Positions 7,523-15,726 of a stretch of DNA of 32,871 nt are shown here, piece by piece. The notes under the pieces are model-generated. The model worked only from the letters and a program-made list of their open reading frames with translations. It was not told the origin of the DNA and searched no databases. Where the stretch lies: NCBI GenBank assembly GCA_964514385.1, contig CAZEQJ010000033.1:1-32871 (forward strand), read 5' to 3'. A program made the position numbers and the translations under genes. How positions within the stretch are numbered: the stretch's first letter is position 1; every line of letters begins with the position of its first letter. Source of the stretch: CAZEQJ01 sp964514385. Its GTDB lineage: Bacteria > Bacteroidota > Bacteroidia > Cytophagales > Cyclobacteriaceae.

Positions 7523-9481
7523 TTAAGGTTTTTTCATCGTTAAAACCCATGCGTTGGCAAACTGGAATTGGTTTTTTTGTCTTATTTCATCTCTGATCTC
7601 CCGAGCCTTGCTGATGTCATCCGGATGTGAATAGATATGGACATACCATGCCCCTCTTTCTGAAACAAACCCATAGGAATTCATATAACCACTTCTGGCA
7701 AGTTGACGACTGTAGCTTTCTACATTCTCCAGTTGCGAAAAAACGCCCACAATTACATAGTGACCCAGAGGCAATTCCTCAGGATGGTTGCCCTGAATAA
7801 ATGTTATGGTCGGTTCACCGTCGGACTCAGTTTTCAAAGGCTGTTCTTCAGGTATTACAGTGGCATTTTCCGGTGTCTGAACCTGACTCACCGGTGGTTC
7901 TACCGCGCTACTGGTATCTTCTGTACCACTGGCTACCGGTATAGGTACGATGACAGGCTGTGGTTGCCGTTGTTCGTTTTGTATCGTATCCTCCTCCTGC
8001 TGAACGGTTTCTTCCGGAACTTCCGTTATTATTTCCTCCTGCATCGCCTCCTCCTGCACTGCATCTGTTACAACTTCTGTTGTGTCATCTTCGGCCATGT
8101 CAGCCTCTTCGGTCAGCTCCGCAATTTGCGCTTCTTCCTCCTCCAGAATTTCTTCTTCCCTGTCGCGTTTTTTGACCTTCACATTTTTTGGATTACCAAA
8201 TACCAGGTTAATTCCAACGCGGGCATCAACTGTAGATGTGTTGGTAATATCCAGTGCCGGCTCCAGATGATTTACCGTGGCGAAGACCTGCAGATTTGCC
8301 AGCTTTACTGTAAACCCGGCATTAATATTTCCCCAGGTACCATTGGCATACCCTCCGCCTACACTGGCTTCGAACATGCGAAGAAACTTAATATTGTACG
8401 ACAATTGGACAAAAGGATCCAGTGGCTGGATTCGATTGAGGCCGCCTACCACGCTAAACCGGTTGAATAACAGATCGTAATGTAAGCCACTGTATATTCT
8501 GGGTGAAAAGGTAGTCCGGAAGTTTTCTGTTGTGCTGTCTACCACAAATAGCGACTGTATAGAATCGACCTGCTGTGTAAGGAAAGTGTCGAGCTCACCA
8601 AGGTCAAAAGGGGATATTCCGGTAAAGGAATAATTAACGCCATCCAGTGAAATGCCTTCGGTATATTCATTCCAGCTGATAAATCCCAGATCAAGCACGG
8701 AGGCTGAAACACTCAGTTTTGGTGTCAGAAAGTACTGCATGCCGAGATCGAGTTTATAGCCCCGGTTTGAATTAAGCGCCCAGTTTCTCCAGTTGCCTGT
8801 ACCATTGAAAGTATTTTGAAGAGAATCGATAAGGACTATTCCGGCAGCCGATACGTCGACATTGTTGGTGTTGATTGTGATTTCTGATGGGTTGACCGTA
8901 AGTGAGCCATCTATGGCATTGGTGCCGATGTATCCATGACCCTGAATATAATGAGCCGTCAGCCCAACACGAAGACGGTTGTCAAAAAATGGCCGTGTTA
9001 TTCCAGCAGCGACATCTGTATAGGAGAGCACACGGGCATTTAATCTGCCAAAGTCGATGAAAATATCGCTGTAGTCATTTGAAAACAGTGAACCGGGTAT
9101 TGAAAATGAGGCACTGGTGTGGTGATTGGCCTGTGCTGTCACATAATTACGACCGATACGAAAGCCAAGGTAAAACAGCTGAGCATCGGCACTCAGGTTG
9201 AATGACTGGGTTTGTGCAAAGGCGTCAGCTGCATTGTTCAGGTCGACGATGGAGTCATTGACAATAAAGTCTGACAGGCGTAAACCTCCCAGGCTCAATT
9301 TTGCATAAGGACTGGGCAGACCTATGCTCAGGATATAGTCAGGGTTGAAGGATGGGTTTAATATATTCGCCTGAGGTAGGGTACGGTTAAGATTATAGGT
9401 AGCTATTTCCTGCGCATCGACAGAGCCGATAGTCACAGTGAACAGGAGGGAAAAAGCAGCCACATAAATCCTTTTCTTCAT
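7523..9481 (-). CDS. DUF5723-like outer-membrane barrel with acidic linker and SPOR-like C-terminus
   Basis: The 652-residue product starts at ATG 9481; the codon just before it is an in-frame TTG. A signal peptide ends at about VDAQ. The N-terminal part (NPSFNPDYILSIGLPSPYA, then many alternating hydrophobic/polar strands to about residue 430) resembles the Bacteroidota DUF5723 family of predicted outer-membrane barrels. Residues about 432-572 form a low-complexity, Glu-rich then Pro-rich linker (EEEILEEEEA, EEIITEVPEE, QPQPVIVPIPV). The last 80 residues (YVIVGVFSQLENVESYSRQL, RGAWYVHIYSHPDD, ANAWVLTM) look like a SPOR-type domain, a fold that binds denuded peptidoglycan. A link between outer membrane and cell wall is inferred. 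Both domain calls are by eye. It heads the run toward the two LPP20-like genes. Confidence 0.78.
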   Translation of the reverse strand: MKKRIYVAAFSLLFTVTIGSVDAQEIATYNLNRTLPQANILNPSFNPDYILSIGLPSPYAKLSLGGLRLSDFIVNDSIVDLNNAADAFAQTQSFNLSADAQLFYLGFRIGRNYVTAQANHHTSASFSIPGSLFSNDYSDIFIDFGRLNARVLSYTDVAAGITRPFFDNRLRVGLTAHYIQGHGYIGTNAIDGSLTVNPSEITINTNNVDVSAAGIVLIDSLQNTFNGTGNWRNWALNSNRGYKLDLGMQYFLTPKLSVSASVLDLGFISWNEYTEGISLDGVNYSFTGISPFDLGELDTFLTQQVDSIQSLFVVDSTTENFRTTFSPRIYSGLHYDLLFNRFSVVGGLNRIQPLDPFVQLSYNIKFLRMFEASVGGGYANGTWGNINAGFTVKLANLQVFATVNHLEPALDITNTSTVDARVGINLVFGNPKNVKVKKRDREEEILEEEEAQIAELTEEADMAEDDTTEVVTDAVQEEAMQEEIITEVPEETVQQEEDTIQNEQRQPQPVIVPIPVASGTEDTSSAVEPPVSQVQTPENATVIPEEQPLKTESDGEPTITFIQGNHPEELPLGHYVIVGVFSQLENVESYSRQLARSGYMNSYGFVSERGAWYVHIYSHPDDISKAREIRDEIRQKNQFQFANAWVLTMKKP

Positions 9482-9516
9482 CAAAGGTTAAAATAACCAA
9501 AAAAAACAGTTCTCAC

Positions 9517-9542
9517 ATAAAAAAAGGTGCCGAAGCACCTTT
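9517..9542 (-). terminator. Rho-independent terminator after the collagen-like lipoprotein gene
   Basis: Read on the minus strand, AAAGGTGC pairs with GCACCTTT around a TTCG loop and is followed by a run of seven T residues (the A run 9519-9525 on the plus strand). It lies about 18 bases after the stop of the collagen-like gene and separates it from the barrel gene. UUCG loops are unusually stable, which supports a real terminator. Confidence 0.9.
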
Positions 9543-9559
9543 CTGAAGAAGATTATTAT

Positions 9560-10084
9560 CTATGGCTGGTAAGGTTGGAGGTCAAACCTGCTTTCCAGCT
9601 CTTTATAATCGATTTTTCTGACGCGGCCATTTAGGAAATCAGAAGGCACGATAACCAGTCTGAAAATCTGATCATCTGTAAATCCTGCGTCCAGCAGATT
9701 AAGATCAAAATTAGCGTCCATGAACAGTCGCACATCCACGGCAGAGAAGTCATAATTATATTGCATCTGCCCAAATTCGGTGAAATACAATTGCGGCAGT
9801 GGCTCCCATACATCGCCAACGTCCGGATCCTGATAAAGGAACCGATAGACCAGAATTACATCAGACGGCAGCACTGTGATATCTTCCGGTAAGGCTATGA
9901 AAACCTCAAATTCAGGGTCAATGAAATCGACGTTTTCATAATCCAGCGTAATACCGATAAGTCCGTCATCACCATCTTGTCCAGCAGGGCCTGGAGGGCC
10001 CTGGGGCCCGGGAGGGCCTTCAATGCCATATTCACAACTGAAAAGGAAAAAAGCCAGAAGCGGGAGTAAGTATAGTTTTTTCAT
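9560..10084 (-). CDS. Short collagen-like lipoprotein
   Basis: The 174-residue product starts with a lipoprotein signal (MKKLYLLPLLAFFLFSC, lipidated Cys17). After six residues comes a short run of Gly-X-Y triplets at about residues 23-43 (GPP GPQ GPP GPA GQD GDD GLI), the collagen-like pattern. The remaining 130 residues are acidic and beta-rich (LPEDITVLPSDVILVYRFLYQDP, FRLVIVPSDFLNGRVRKIDYKEL) with no motif I recognise. The tail is probably a separate folded domain; the triplets may trimerise the protein or act as a rigid stalk, but the run is far shorter than in true collagens. It lies 43 bases after lpxH on the same strand and has its own terminator. Confidence 0.85.
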   Translation of the reverse strand: MKKLYLLPLLAFFLFSCEYGIEGPPGPQGPPGPAGQDGDDGLIGITLDYENVDFIDPEFEVFIALPEDITVLPSDVILVYRFLYQDPDVGDVWEPLPQLYFTEFGQMQYNYDFSAVDVRLFMDANFDLNLLDAGFTDDQIFRLVIVPSDFLNGRVRKIDYKELESRFDLQPYQP

Positions 10085-10127
10085 AGCTATCGTTTTTTTT
10101 ATAGGCTTCCAAATGATGTGCCAGAAT

Positions 10128-10937
10128 TCAATTTTTTTGTAAAATACCCGATTTTATCTTGTTTACCGGTATTTTTTCTATGTTTTTACCTGTAATCTTA
10201 AGAATGATGCCTTCGTGTATCCATTCTCCCGTATTCAGGTATTTGCTCCCGTCCGGCAGATCTTCATCGATGACCAGATGCCGGTGCCCAAAGATATAGA
10301 GGTCATGCTTTTCATGCCGCGCTACCTCGAGGCAATACTGGTAAAGCCACTCCTGATCCAGGGGCTTCATTTTTTCCGGATCCTTGTGACGAATACGGCT
10401 TTTTCTGGACCATCCATGTGCTATCCGGAAGCTGAAGTCAGGATGAAAAATGTAGAAAAGCCACCTGAAAAAACGGTTTCTGAACACAGGCTTTAAAATC
10501 TGTTTATATATACGGTCACCCGGGCCAAGGCCATCTCCATGACCGCATAATATTTTAAGGTCACCGGTGATCACCTGTATATTTTCTCCAAATATTTTAT
10601 TACCGCTTATTTCTTCAATTGCGGTTCCCATCCACATATCATGATTACCCTCAAAGAAATAGATATGTATGCCTTTTTCCCGCAGCTGATCAATTTTAGC
10701 AAGAACACAATAAAAGCCACGGGGAACTACTTTATGGTATTCAAACCAGAAATCAAAAATATCGCCTGTGAAGAAAATGGCATAGGCTTCGTTGGCTATG
10801 GAGTCCAGAAAACTGACAAGAAGCTCTTCCCGCCTGCGATCGGTTGTGTCTCCGGCACCCAGGTGTACATCTGAAATAAAGAAAATAGAAAGGCCATCCG
10901 GAACGGACAGCCTTAATGTATCTTCATAGTAGCTCAT
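10128..10937 (-). CDS. lpxH: UDP-2,3-diacylglucosamine pyrophosphatase LpxH-like metallophosphoesterase
   Basis: Predicted to hydrolyse UDP-2,3-diacylglucosamine to lipid X in lipid A synthesis, acting at the inner face of the cytoplasmic membrane. The 269-residue product has the full calcineurin-like metal site set: SDVHLG (Asp23, His25), GDIFDFW (58-64), EGNHD (96-100), CGHGDGLGPGD (131-141) and GHRH near residue 217. FDFW and GHGDGLGPGDRIYK are characteristic of LpxH rather than of general phosphoesterases. It is slightly longer than the E. coli enzyme (240 residues) owing to its tail. It lies 11 bases downstream of ftsH, probably in one operon with rsfS-ftsH. A different phosphoesterase substrate is possible but less likely. 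Confidence 0.85.
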   Translation of the reverse strand: MSYYEDTLRLSVPDGLSIFFISDVHLGAGDTTDRRREELLVSFLDSIANEAYAIFFTGDIFDFWFEYHKVVPRGFYCVLAKIDQLREKGIHIYFFEGNHDMWMGTAIEEISGNKIFGENIQVITGDLKILCGHGDGLGPGDRIYKQILKPVFRNRFFRWLFYIFHPDFSFRIAHGWSRKSRIRHKDPEKMKPLDQEWLYQYCLEVARHEKHDLYIFGHRHLVIDEDLPDGSKYLNTGEWIHEGIILKITGKNIEKIPVNKIKSGILQKN

Positions 10938-10948
10938 TTAAAAAAAGA

Positions 10949-13027
10949 TTAAGCCTCTTTTGAGCTGTCAGCATCTTCCGGCTTCACTGCTGTATTTTCT
11001 TCTTTTACTTCTTCAGCCTCTGACTCATTTTCAGCTTCTTTTTGACCGTTCAGTTTTCCGTTGGTATACTCTTCGTAATGAGTAGGCCTGTCAAACGGCC
11101 GCTTACCTACGAGCTGCTCCAGATCTGACTGAAACAATATTTCTTTTTCGAGCAGGGCAGTAGCTACTTTGTTCAGTTCTTCGTTTTTACTACGCAATAG
11201 GTCGAGCGTACGCTGATAACACTCATCAACTATTTTTTTGGCCTCCTTGTCGATCAGTTCAGCTGTAGCCTCAGAGTATGGCTTGCTAAACTGATAGTCA
11301 CTCTGCTTGCTGTCGTAGAATGATATGTTACCGATTTGGTTGTTCATACCATATATGGTCACCATAGAATAGGCCATTTTGGTAATTCTTTCCAGGTCGC
11401 TCAGTGCTCCTGTCGAAATTTTCCCGAAAACAATTTCTTCAGCTGCGCGCCCACCCAGAGCCATACACATTTCATCCAGAAGTTGCTCCGTCTGATAAAG
11501 AAACTGCTCTTTTGGTAAATACTGAGCATAGCCCAATGCAGCTACACCACGTGGCACAATGCTTACTTTTACCAACGGGTCGGCATGTTCAAGGAACCAG
11601 CCTGCGATGGCATGGCCAGCCTCGTGAAAGGCGACAATCTTCTTCTCTTCCGGAGAGATCAGTTTATTTTTCTTTTCCAGACCACCTATCACCCGGTCGA
11701 TAGCATCCTGAAAATCGGCCATCTCAACTTCCTTCTTATCGCGTCGTGCCGCAATAAGAGCAGCTTCATTGCATACGTTTGCAATTTCTGCTCCGGCAAA
11801 ACCTGGTGTCTGGGCTGCCAGCTTACGCACGTCTACATTGCTGCTTATTTTGATGGGCTTAAGGTGTACTTTAAAAATATGTTCACGGCCAATGATGTCC
11901 GGCTTATCGATGCTGATCTGTCGGTCAAAACGGCCGGGACGTAACAGGGCCGAATCGAGTACATCAGGACGGTTGGTGGCCGCCAGAATAATAACACCGG
12001 TGTCTGTGCCAAAGCCATCCATTTCAACCAGTAGCGAGTTTAATGTATTTTCGCGTTCGTCATTAGCTCCTGGCATAGCACCTTTCCCTCTGCTTCTTCC
12101 GATAGCATCAATCTCATCTATAAATACGATGCATGGTGCTTTTTCCTTTGCCTGCTTGAACAGGTCGCGTACTCTTGCAGCACCCACACCTACAAACATC
12201 TCGACGAAGTCGGACCCTGATAGTGAAAAGAAGGGTACACCGGCTTCACCGGCAACTGCTTTTGCCAGCAATGTTTTACCCGTTCCCGGAGGGCCAACAA
12301 GCAAGGCGCCCTTTGGAATTTTACCTCCCAGGGTGGTGAATTTTTCAGGAGCCTTAAGGAAATCTACGATCTCTTTCACTTCTTCCTTGGCCTCATCGAG
12401 TCCGGCTACGTCTTTAAAAGTGATTTTTACTTTATTTTCGGTGTCGAAAAGGGCTGCTTTGGACTTACCAATATTAAATATCTGTCCACCAGGGCCGGCA
12501 CCACCGGTCATCCTGCGCATCAGAAAGAAAAATCCGGCTATAAGCAGAATCAACAGACCCCAGTTGAGCAGCGTGCCGGTCGGATCCTGACTATTGTCTA
12601 TTTCATATCCTAAACGCTCGGACTCATCCACCTCAGCTTCGATTTCCTGCATTTTCTGGTCAAAAAGTTCCAGACTACCTATCGGAACCTGAAAATGAGG
12701 TCCATTGATCGTGTTGAAAGGTCCGTTTTGTTCTATTTCATTTTTATAGCGTGCATTACTGAGCGCTTCATCATTCAACCAGAGGTACACCAGGTTTTTG
12801 TTGACCACTACTTCTATTTTGCGCAGGTCATTGCTTTTGTACATCTCCTCGAGACGTCGCATCGACACTTCCTTCACCGTGCCGGTGCTGGTAAACCAAT
12901 ATACCATCATGAATAAACCCACTATAGACAGGATTATCCAAAGCTGATAATTAGGCCTGCCACCGCCACCAAGCGGCTTTTTTGGTTGTTTCGGGTTGAT
13001 ATTATTCTGTTTCTGTTGTTTTGCCAT
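10949..13027 (-). CDS. ftsH: ATP-dependent zinc metalloprotease FtsH
   Basis: Membrane-anchored hexameric AAA+ protease that degrades misfolded membrane proteins and short-lived regulators. The 692-residue product has a basic cytoplasmic start, a first membrane helix at about 28-46, a periplasmic domain, a second helix at about 152-170, then the AAA domain: Walker A GPPGTGKT (245-252), Walker B VFIDEID (301-307), and the second region of homology ATNRPDVLDSALLRPGRFDR (350-369). The protease site HEAGH is at 468-472. The C-terminal tail after about 655 is long and very Glu-rich, as often in this phylum. It sits 46 bases after rsfS and 11 bases before lpxH. Confidence 0.98.
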   Translation of the reverse strand: MAKQQKQNNINPKQPKKPLGGGGRPNYQLWIILSIVGLFMMVYWFTSTGTVKEVSMRRLEEMYKSNDLRKIEVVVNKNLVYLWLNDEALSNARYKNEIEQNGPFNTINGPHFQVPIGSLELFDQKMQEIEAEVDESERLGYEIDNSQDPTGTLLNWGLLILLIAGFFFLMRRMTGGAGPGGQIFNIGKSKAALFDTENKVKITFKDVAGLDEAKEEVKEIVDFLKAPEKFTTLGGKIPKGALLVGPPGTGKTLLAKAVAGEAGVPFFSLSGSDFVEMFVGVGAARVRDLFKQAKEKAPCIVFIDEIDAIGRSRGKGAMPGANDERENTLNSLLVEMDGFGTDTGVIILAATNRPDVLDSALLRPGRFDRQISIDKPDIIGREHIFKVHLKPIKISSNVDVRKLAAQTPGFAGAEIANVCNEAALIAARRDKKEVEMADFQDAIDRVIGGLEKKNKLISPEEKKIVAFHEAGHAIAGWFLEHADPLVKVSIVPRGVAALGYAQYLPKEQFLYQTEQLLDEMCMALGGRAAEEIVFGKISTGALSDLERITKMAYSMVTIYGMNNQIGNISFYDSKQSDYQFSKPYSEATAELIDKEAKKIVDECYQRTLDLLRSKNEELNKVATALLEKEILFQSDLEQLVGKRPFDRPTHYEEYTNGKLNGQKEAENESEAEEVKEENTAVKPEDADSSKEA

Positions 13028-13073
13028 TACTGTTCAATTCCTAATTCTCCCAAACGGGCTGAAATAAATTTTG

Positions 13074-13457
13074 TTAGATTTCGCTGCTGATATGCGTTAC
13101 TATGCCATCGCCCCACATATTTTCAAGATCGAAATATTGTCTTTTCTCATCCTGAAAAATGTGTACGACTACGTTGATGTAGTCCAGCAACACCCATTCA
13201 CTGTTTTCCTTGCCCTCACGATGCCAGGGATGTTCTTTGCAGCCTTTAAATATCACTTCTTCTACAGAGTCGCTGAGACCGTCAACCTGAGTGGAGGATG
13301 TACCGGAGGCTATAACAAAATAATCTGCAAAAGCATTCTTGATGTGCTTCAGGTCAATTACGACGATGTCTTTTCCTTTTTTCTCCTGCAATCCGGCTAC
13401 TGCCAGATCCTTTAATTCGTTGGATGTGATAGGCTTTACTTCCTTAATTTGTTCCAA
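13074..13457 (-). CDS. rsfS: Ribosomal silencing factor RsfS (YbeB/Iojap family)
   Basis: Binds ribosomal protein uL14 and blocks subunit joining when nutrients are scarce. The 127-residue product carries the family pattern KDIVVIDLKHIKNAFADYFVIASG, SSTQVDGLSDSVEE and WVLLDYINVVVHIFQDEKRQYFDLENMWGD. The start is a TTG (minus strand, ending at 13457): no ATG or GTG is available before the conserved core, and an in-frame TAG lies 15 bases further upstream. It is the first gene of a probable rsfS-ftsH-lpxH operon and is divergent from birA, with only 33 bases between the start codons. The family assignment is firm; the start is inferred from the lack of alternatives. Confidence 0.94.
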   Translation of the reverse strand: MEQIKEVKPITSNELKDLAVAGLQEKKGKDIVVIDLKHIKNAFADYFVIASGTSSTQVDGLSDSVEEVIFKGCKEHPWHREGKENSEWVLLDYINVVVHIFQDEKRQYFDLENMWGDGIVTHISSEI

Positions 13458-13490
13458 ATTGTGTTTCTTCTGCTAAATTAACGATTATGT

Positions 13491-14246
13491 ATGCATAAAT
13501 ATCTTACCAAAACATCATTTTTAGGAAAAAAGATTATTTATCTGCCAGAATGTCATTCAACTAACGATATTGCCCGTCAGTTGCAGGAAGGTGGTGCTGT
13601 AAAATCCGGAGATATTGTCATAACTGATTTTCAAACTGTCGGCAGGGGTCAACGTGGCCGGAACTGGATGAGTAACAAAGGGGAGAACATTCTATGCACA
13701 ATAGTGTATGCACCTGAGACCATGCCTGAAAATGCTTTTGACATCACGATGATCATTTCGCTTGCCTTACATGATCTGGTCAAACCGTTGAGTAGCCGAG
13801 GTGCCATTAAATGGCCCAACGACATCTATGCAGGCCGTAATAAGCTGGCCGGAATACTGATTGAAAGCAGATACCGCAATGCAATGCCGCCGCTTTATTT
13901 TATAGGGATAGGATTGAACGTCAACCAACAAAGCTGGGAAGATGGGATACGAGCTTCTTCTATTGCCCTGCTTTCCGGGGAGGAAGTGGACCGGCATGCT
14001 GTTTTCGAGGAAATGATACTTAAGATTGAAAAATGGATAACAAATTATATAGAAAAAGGTAGAGATTCTATCTACCGGGATTATACGGAATCACTGTATC
14101 TAAAGGATATACCATCAGACTTCGGCGCCACATGGGGCAATTTCAAAGGAAAAATAGAAGGTGTAACGAATGAAGGGAAATTACAGGTAAATATTGATGG
14201 AAAATTAACAAACTTTGCGTCTACAGAACTGTTTTTCCTCGGGTGA
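13491..14246 (+). CDS. birA: Biotin--[acetyl-CoA-carboxylase] ligase BirA (no DNA-binding domain)
   Basis: Activates biotin with ATP and attaches it to the biotin carrier domain of acetyl-CoA carboxylase and related enzymes. The 251-residue product starts directly with the catalytic domain: the biotin-binding loop VGRGQRGRNW, KWPNDIY, NKLAGILIESRYR and FIGIGLNVNQ are all present, followed by the small C-terminal domain (GATWGNFKGKIEGVTNEGKL). The N-terminal winged-helix domain of E. coli BirA is missing, so this is a monofunctional ligase that should not act as a biotin-operon repressor. The start at 13491 is ATG and is divergent from rsfS. ahcY follows after 68 bases. Confidence 0.95.
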   Translation: MHKYLTKTSFLGKKIIYLPECHSTNDIARQLQEGGAVKSGDIVITDFQTVGRGQRGRNWMSNKGENILCTIVYAPETMPENAFDITMIISLALHDLVKPLSSRGAIKWPNDIYAGRNKLAGILIESRYRNAMPPLYFIGIGLNVNQQSWEDGIRASSIALLSGEEVDRHAVFEEMILKIEKWITNYIEKGRDSIYRDYTESLYLKDIPSDFGATWGNFKGKIEGVTNEGKLQVNIDGKLTNFASTELFFLG

Positions 14247-14278
14247 ACCCGACTAATATAAAAATTCATCTATTCTTT

Positions 14279-14286
14279 TAAATTTG
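14279..14286 (+). promoter_or_regulatory. Possible -7 element of an ahcY promoter
   Basis: TAAATTTG matches the Bacteroidota -7 consensus TANNTTTG and would give a leader of about 20 bases before the ahcY ATG. No TTG or TTTG is seen at the expected 19-21 base spacing upstream, so only half of the promoter is supported. The region is AT-rich, so chance matches are possible. Confidence 0.4.
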
Positions 14287-14314
14287 AATTCTCTAATTAC
14301 AAATATTTTAAGCA

Positions 14315-15619
14315 ATGATTAAAACCGAAAATTACAAGGTTAAAGATATTACCCTGGCCGACTGGGGCAGGAAGGAAATCAGACTGGCCGAGGCTGAAAT
14401 GCCTGGCCTGATGTCACTTCGTGAAGAGTATGGCGCACAGAAGCCACTAAAAGGTGCACGTATTGCCGGCTGTCTGCATATGACAGTACAGACTGCAGTA
14501 CTCATCGAGACGCTCGTCGAGCTGGGTGCTGAGGTGCAATGGTCTTCATGTAATATTTTCTCCACACAGGATCATGCTGCAGCGGCCATCGCCAAGGCAG
14601 GAGTACCCGTGTTTGCCTGGAAGGGAATGACAGAAGAAGAATATAACTGGTGTATCGAGCAGACATTGTTTTTCGGTGAGGAGCGTGAGCCATTGAATAT
14701 GATTCTGGATGACGGGGGTGACCTAACTAATATGGTGCTTGACAATTATCCTGAAATAGCCCAGCAGGTAAAAGGTATTTCTGAAGAGACTACCACCGGT
14801 GTGCACCGTCTTTATGAGCGTATGAAAAAAGGCACATTGCCTATGCCGGCTATCAACGTAAATGACTCGGTAACGAAGTCGAAATTTGATAATAAATACG
14901 GTTGTAAGGAATCACTGGTAGATGCTATACGCCGGGCTACTGATATAATGCTGGCCGGCAAGGTGGCAGTAGTAGCAGGTTATGGTGATGTCGGTAAAGG
15001 GTCAGCTGCGTCCCTGAGAGGTGCCGGAGTACGTGTGATCGTAACCGAAATTGATCCGATCTGTGCGCTGCAGGCTGCCATGGATGGTTTTGAGGTGAAA
15101 AAAATGACAAATGCTGTGCCCCGCGCAGACATTATCGTGACGGCAACTGGGAATAAGGATATCATCACAGAGGAGCATTTCCGCCTGATGAAGGATAAAA
15201 CCATCGTTTGTAACATCGGCCATTTTGATAATGAAATAGACATTGCATGGCTAAATAAAAACTACGGTCATACCAAAGATACCATCAAGCCGCAGGTAGA
15301 TCTGTATAATATTGATGGCACTGAGATTATTCTTCTTGCTGAAGGCCGTCTGGTCAACCTGGGGGTTGCTACCGGACATCCCAGCTTTGTGATGTCCAAT
15401 TCATTTACTAACCAGACGCTGGCACAGATCGAGCTGTGGAATAACAACGATAAATACGAAAATGCTGTTTATATGCTACCCAAGCACCTGGATGAAAAAG
15501 TCGCAGCACTGCATTTATCCAAAATCGGGGTAGAGCTCGACACCTTGAGCGATGATCAGGCTGAATACATCGGTGTAAAAGCTGAAGGACCGTTCAAGCC
15601 CGAATATTACAGGTATTAA
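14315..15619 (+). CDS. ahcY: Adenosylhomocysteinase (SAH hydrolase)
   Basis: NAD-dependent cytoplasmic enzyme that splits S-adenosylhomocysteine into adenosine and homocysteine, relieving product inhibition of methyltransferases. The 434-residue product contains the substrate-site sequences ARIAGCLHMTVQTAVLIETL, CNIFSTQDHAAAAIA and DGGDLTNMV. It also has the NAD-binding glycine motif VAGYGDVGKGSAASLRGAG, IDPICALQAAMDGFEV, NIGHFDNEIDI and the C-terminal KPEYYRY, which contacts NAD in the neighbouring subunit. Length and motifs are those of a complete, active enzyme. It is probably transcribed alone from a promoter just upstream and ends at a hairpin terminator. Confidence 0.98.
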   Translation: MIKTENYKVKDITLADWGRKEIRLAEAEMPGLMSLREEYGAQKPLKGARIAGCLHMTVQTAVLIETLVELGAEVQWSSCNIFSTQDHAAAAIAKAGVPVFAWKGMTEEEYNWCIEQTLFFGEEREPLNMILDDGGDLTNMVLDNYPEIAQQVKGISEETTTGVHRLYERMKKGTLPMPAINVNDSVTKSKFDNKYGCKESLVDAIRRATDIMLAGKVAVVAGYGDVGKGSAASLRGAGVRVIVTEIDPICALQAAMDGFEVKKMTNAVPRADIIVTATGNKDIITEEHFRLMKDKTIVCNIGHFDNEIDIAWLNKNYGHTKDTIKPQVDLYNIDGTEIILLAEGRLVNLGVATGHPSFVMSNSFTNQTLAQIELWNNNDKYENAVYMLPKHLDEKVAALHLSKIGVELDTLSDDQAEYIGVKAEGPFKPEYYRY

Positions 15620-15638
15620 GATTACCTATTATATTTAG

Positions 15639-15671
15639 ACCCATCTGTCATAAAGGCAGATGGGTTTTTTA
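15639..15671 (+). terminator. Rho-independent terminator after ahcY
   Basis: ACCCATCTG (15639-15647) pairs perfectly with CAGATGGGT (15657-15665), with a nine-base loop, and is followed by a run of T residues. It lies 20 bases after the ahcY stop codon. Confidence 0.92.
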
Positions 15672-15708
15672 TTTTACACCATGTTATACGTAAGTTTTCG
15701 TACATAAA

Positions 15709-15718
15709 GTTACGTAAC
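15709..15718. repeat. 10-bp perfect palindrome upstream of the GT39 gene
   Basis: GTTACGTAAC is a perfect inverted repeat ending 8 bases before the ATG at 15727. A related half-palindromic sequence, GTTATACGTAAG, lies about 20 bases upstream (15683-15694). It could be an operator or a start-proximal hairpin; no regulator can be named from the sequence. Confidence 0.45.
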
Positions 15719-15726
15719 AATTCAGA

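Noticed and set aside
7700..8470. Long plus-strand open frames opposite the DUF5723-like gene
   Set aside because: They are antisense shadows of the Glu/Pro-rich linker and barrel; composition is Leu/Phe/Arg-rich with no domain.
11769..12590. 273-codon plus-strand open frame opposite ftsH
   Set aside because: It lies wholly antisense to the conserved AAA domain of ftsH and has low-complexity Ser/Pro-rich composition.
14239..14252. Hairpin TCGGGT-GA-ACCCGA over the birA stop codon, considered as a terminator
   Set aside because: The stem is short and no T run follows on either strand.
14233..14314. SAM or SAH riboswitch before ahcY
   Set aside because: Only 68 bases separate birA and ahcY, they are AT-rich, and no conserved riboswitch core is visible.
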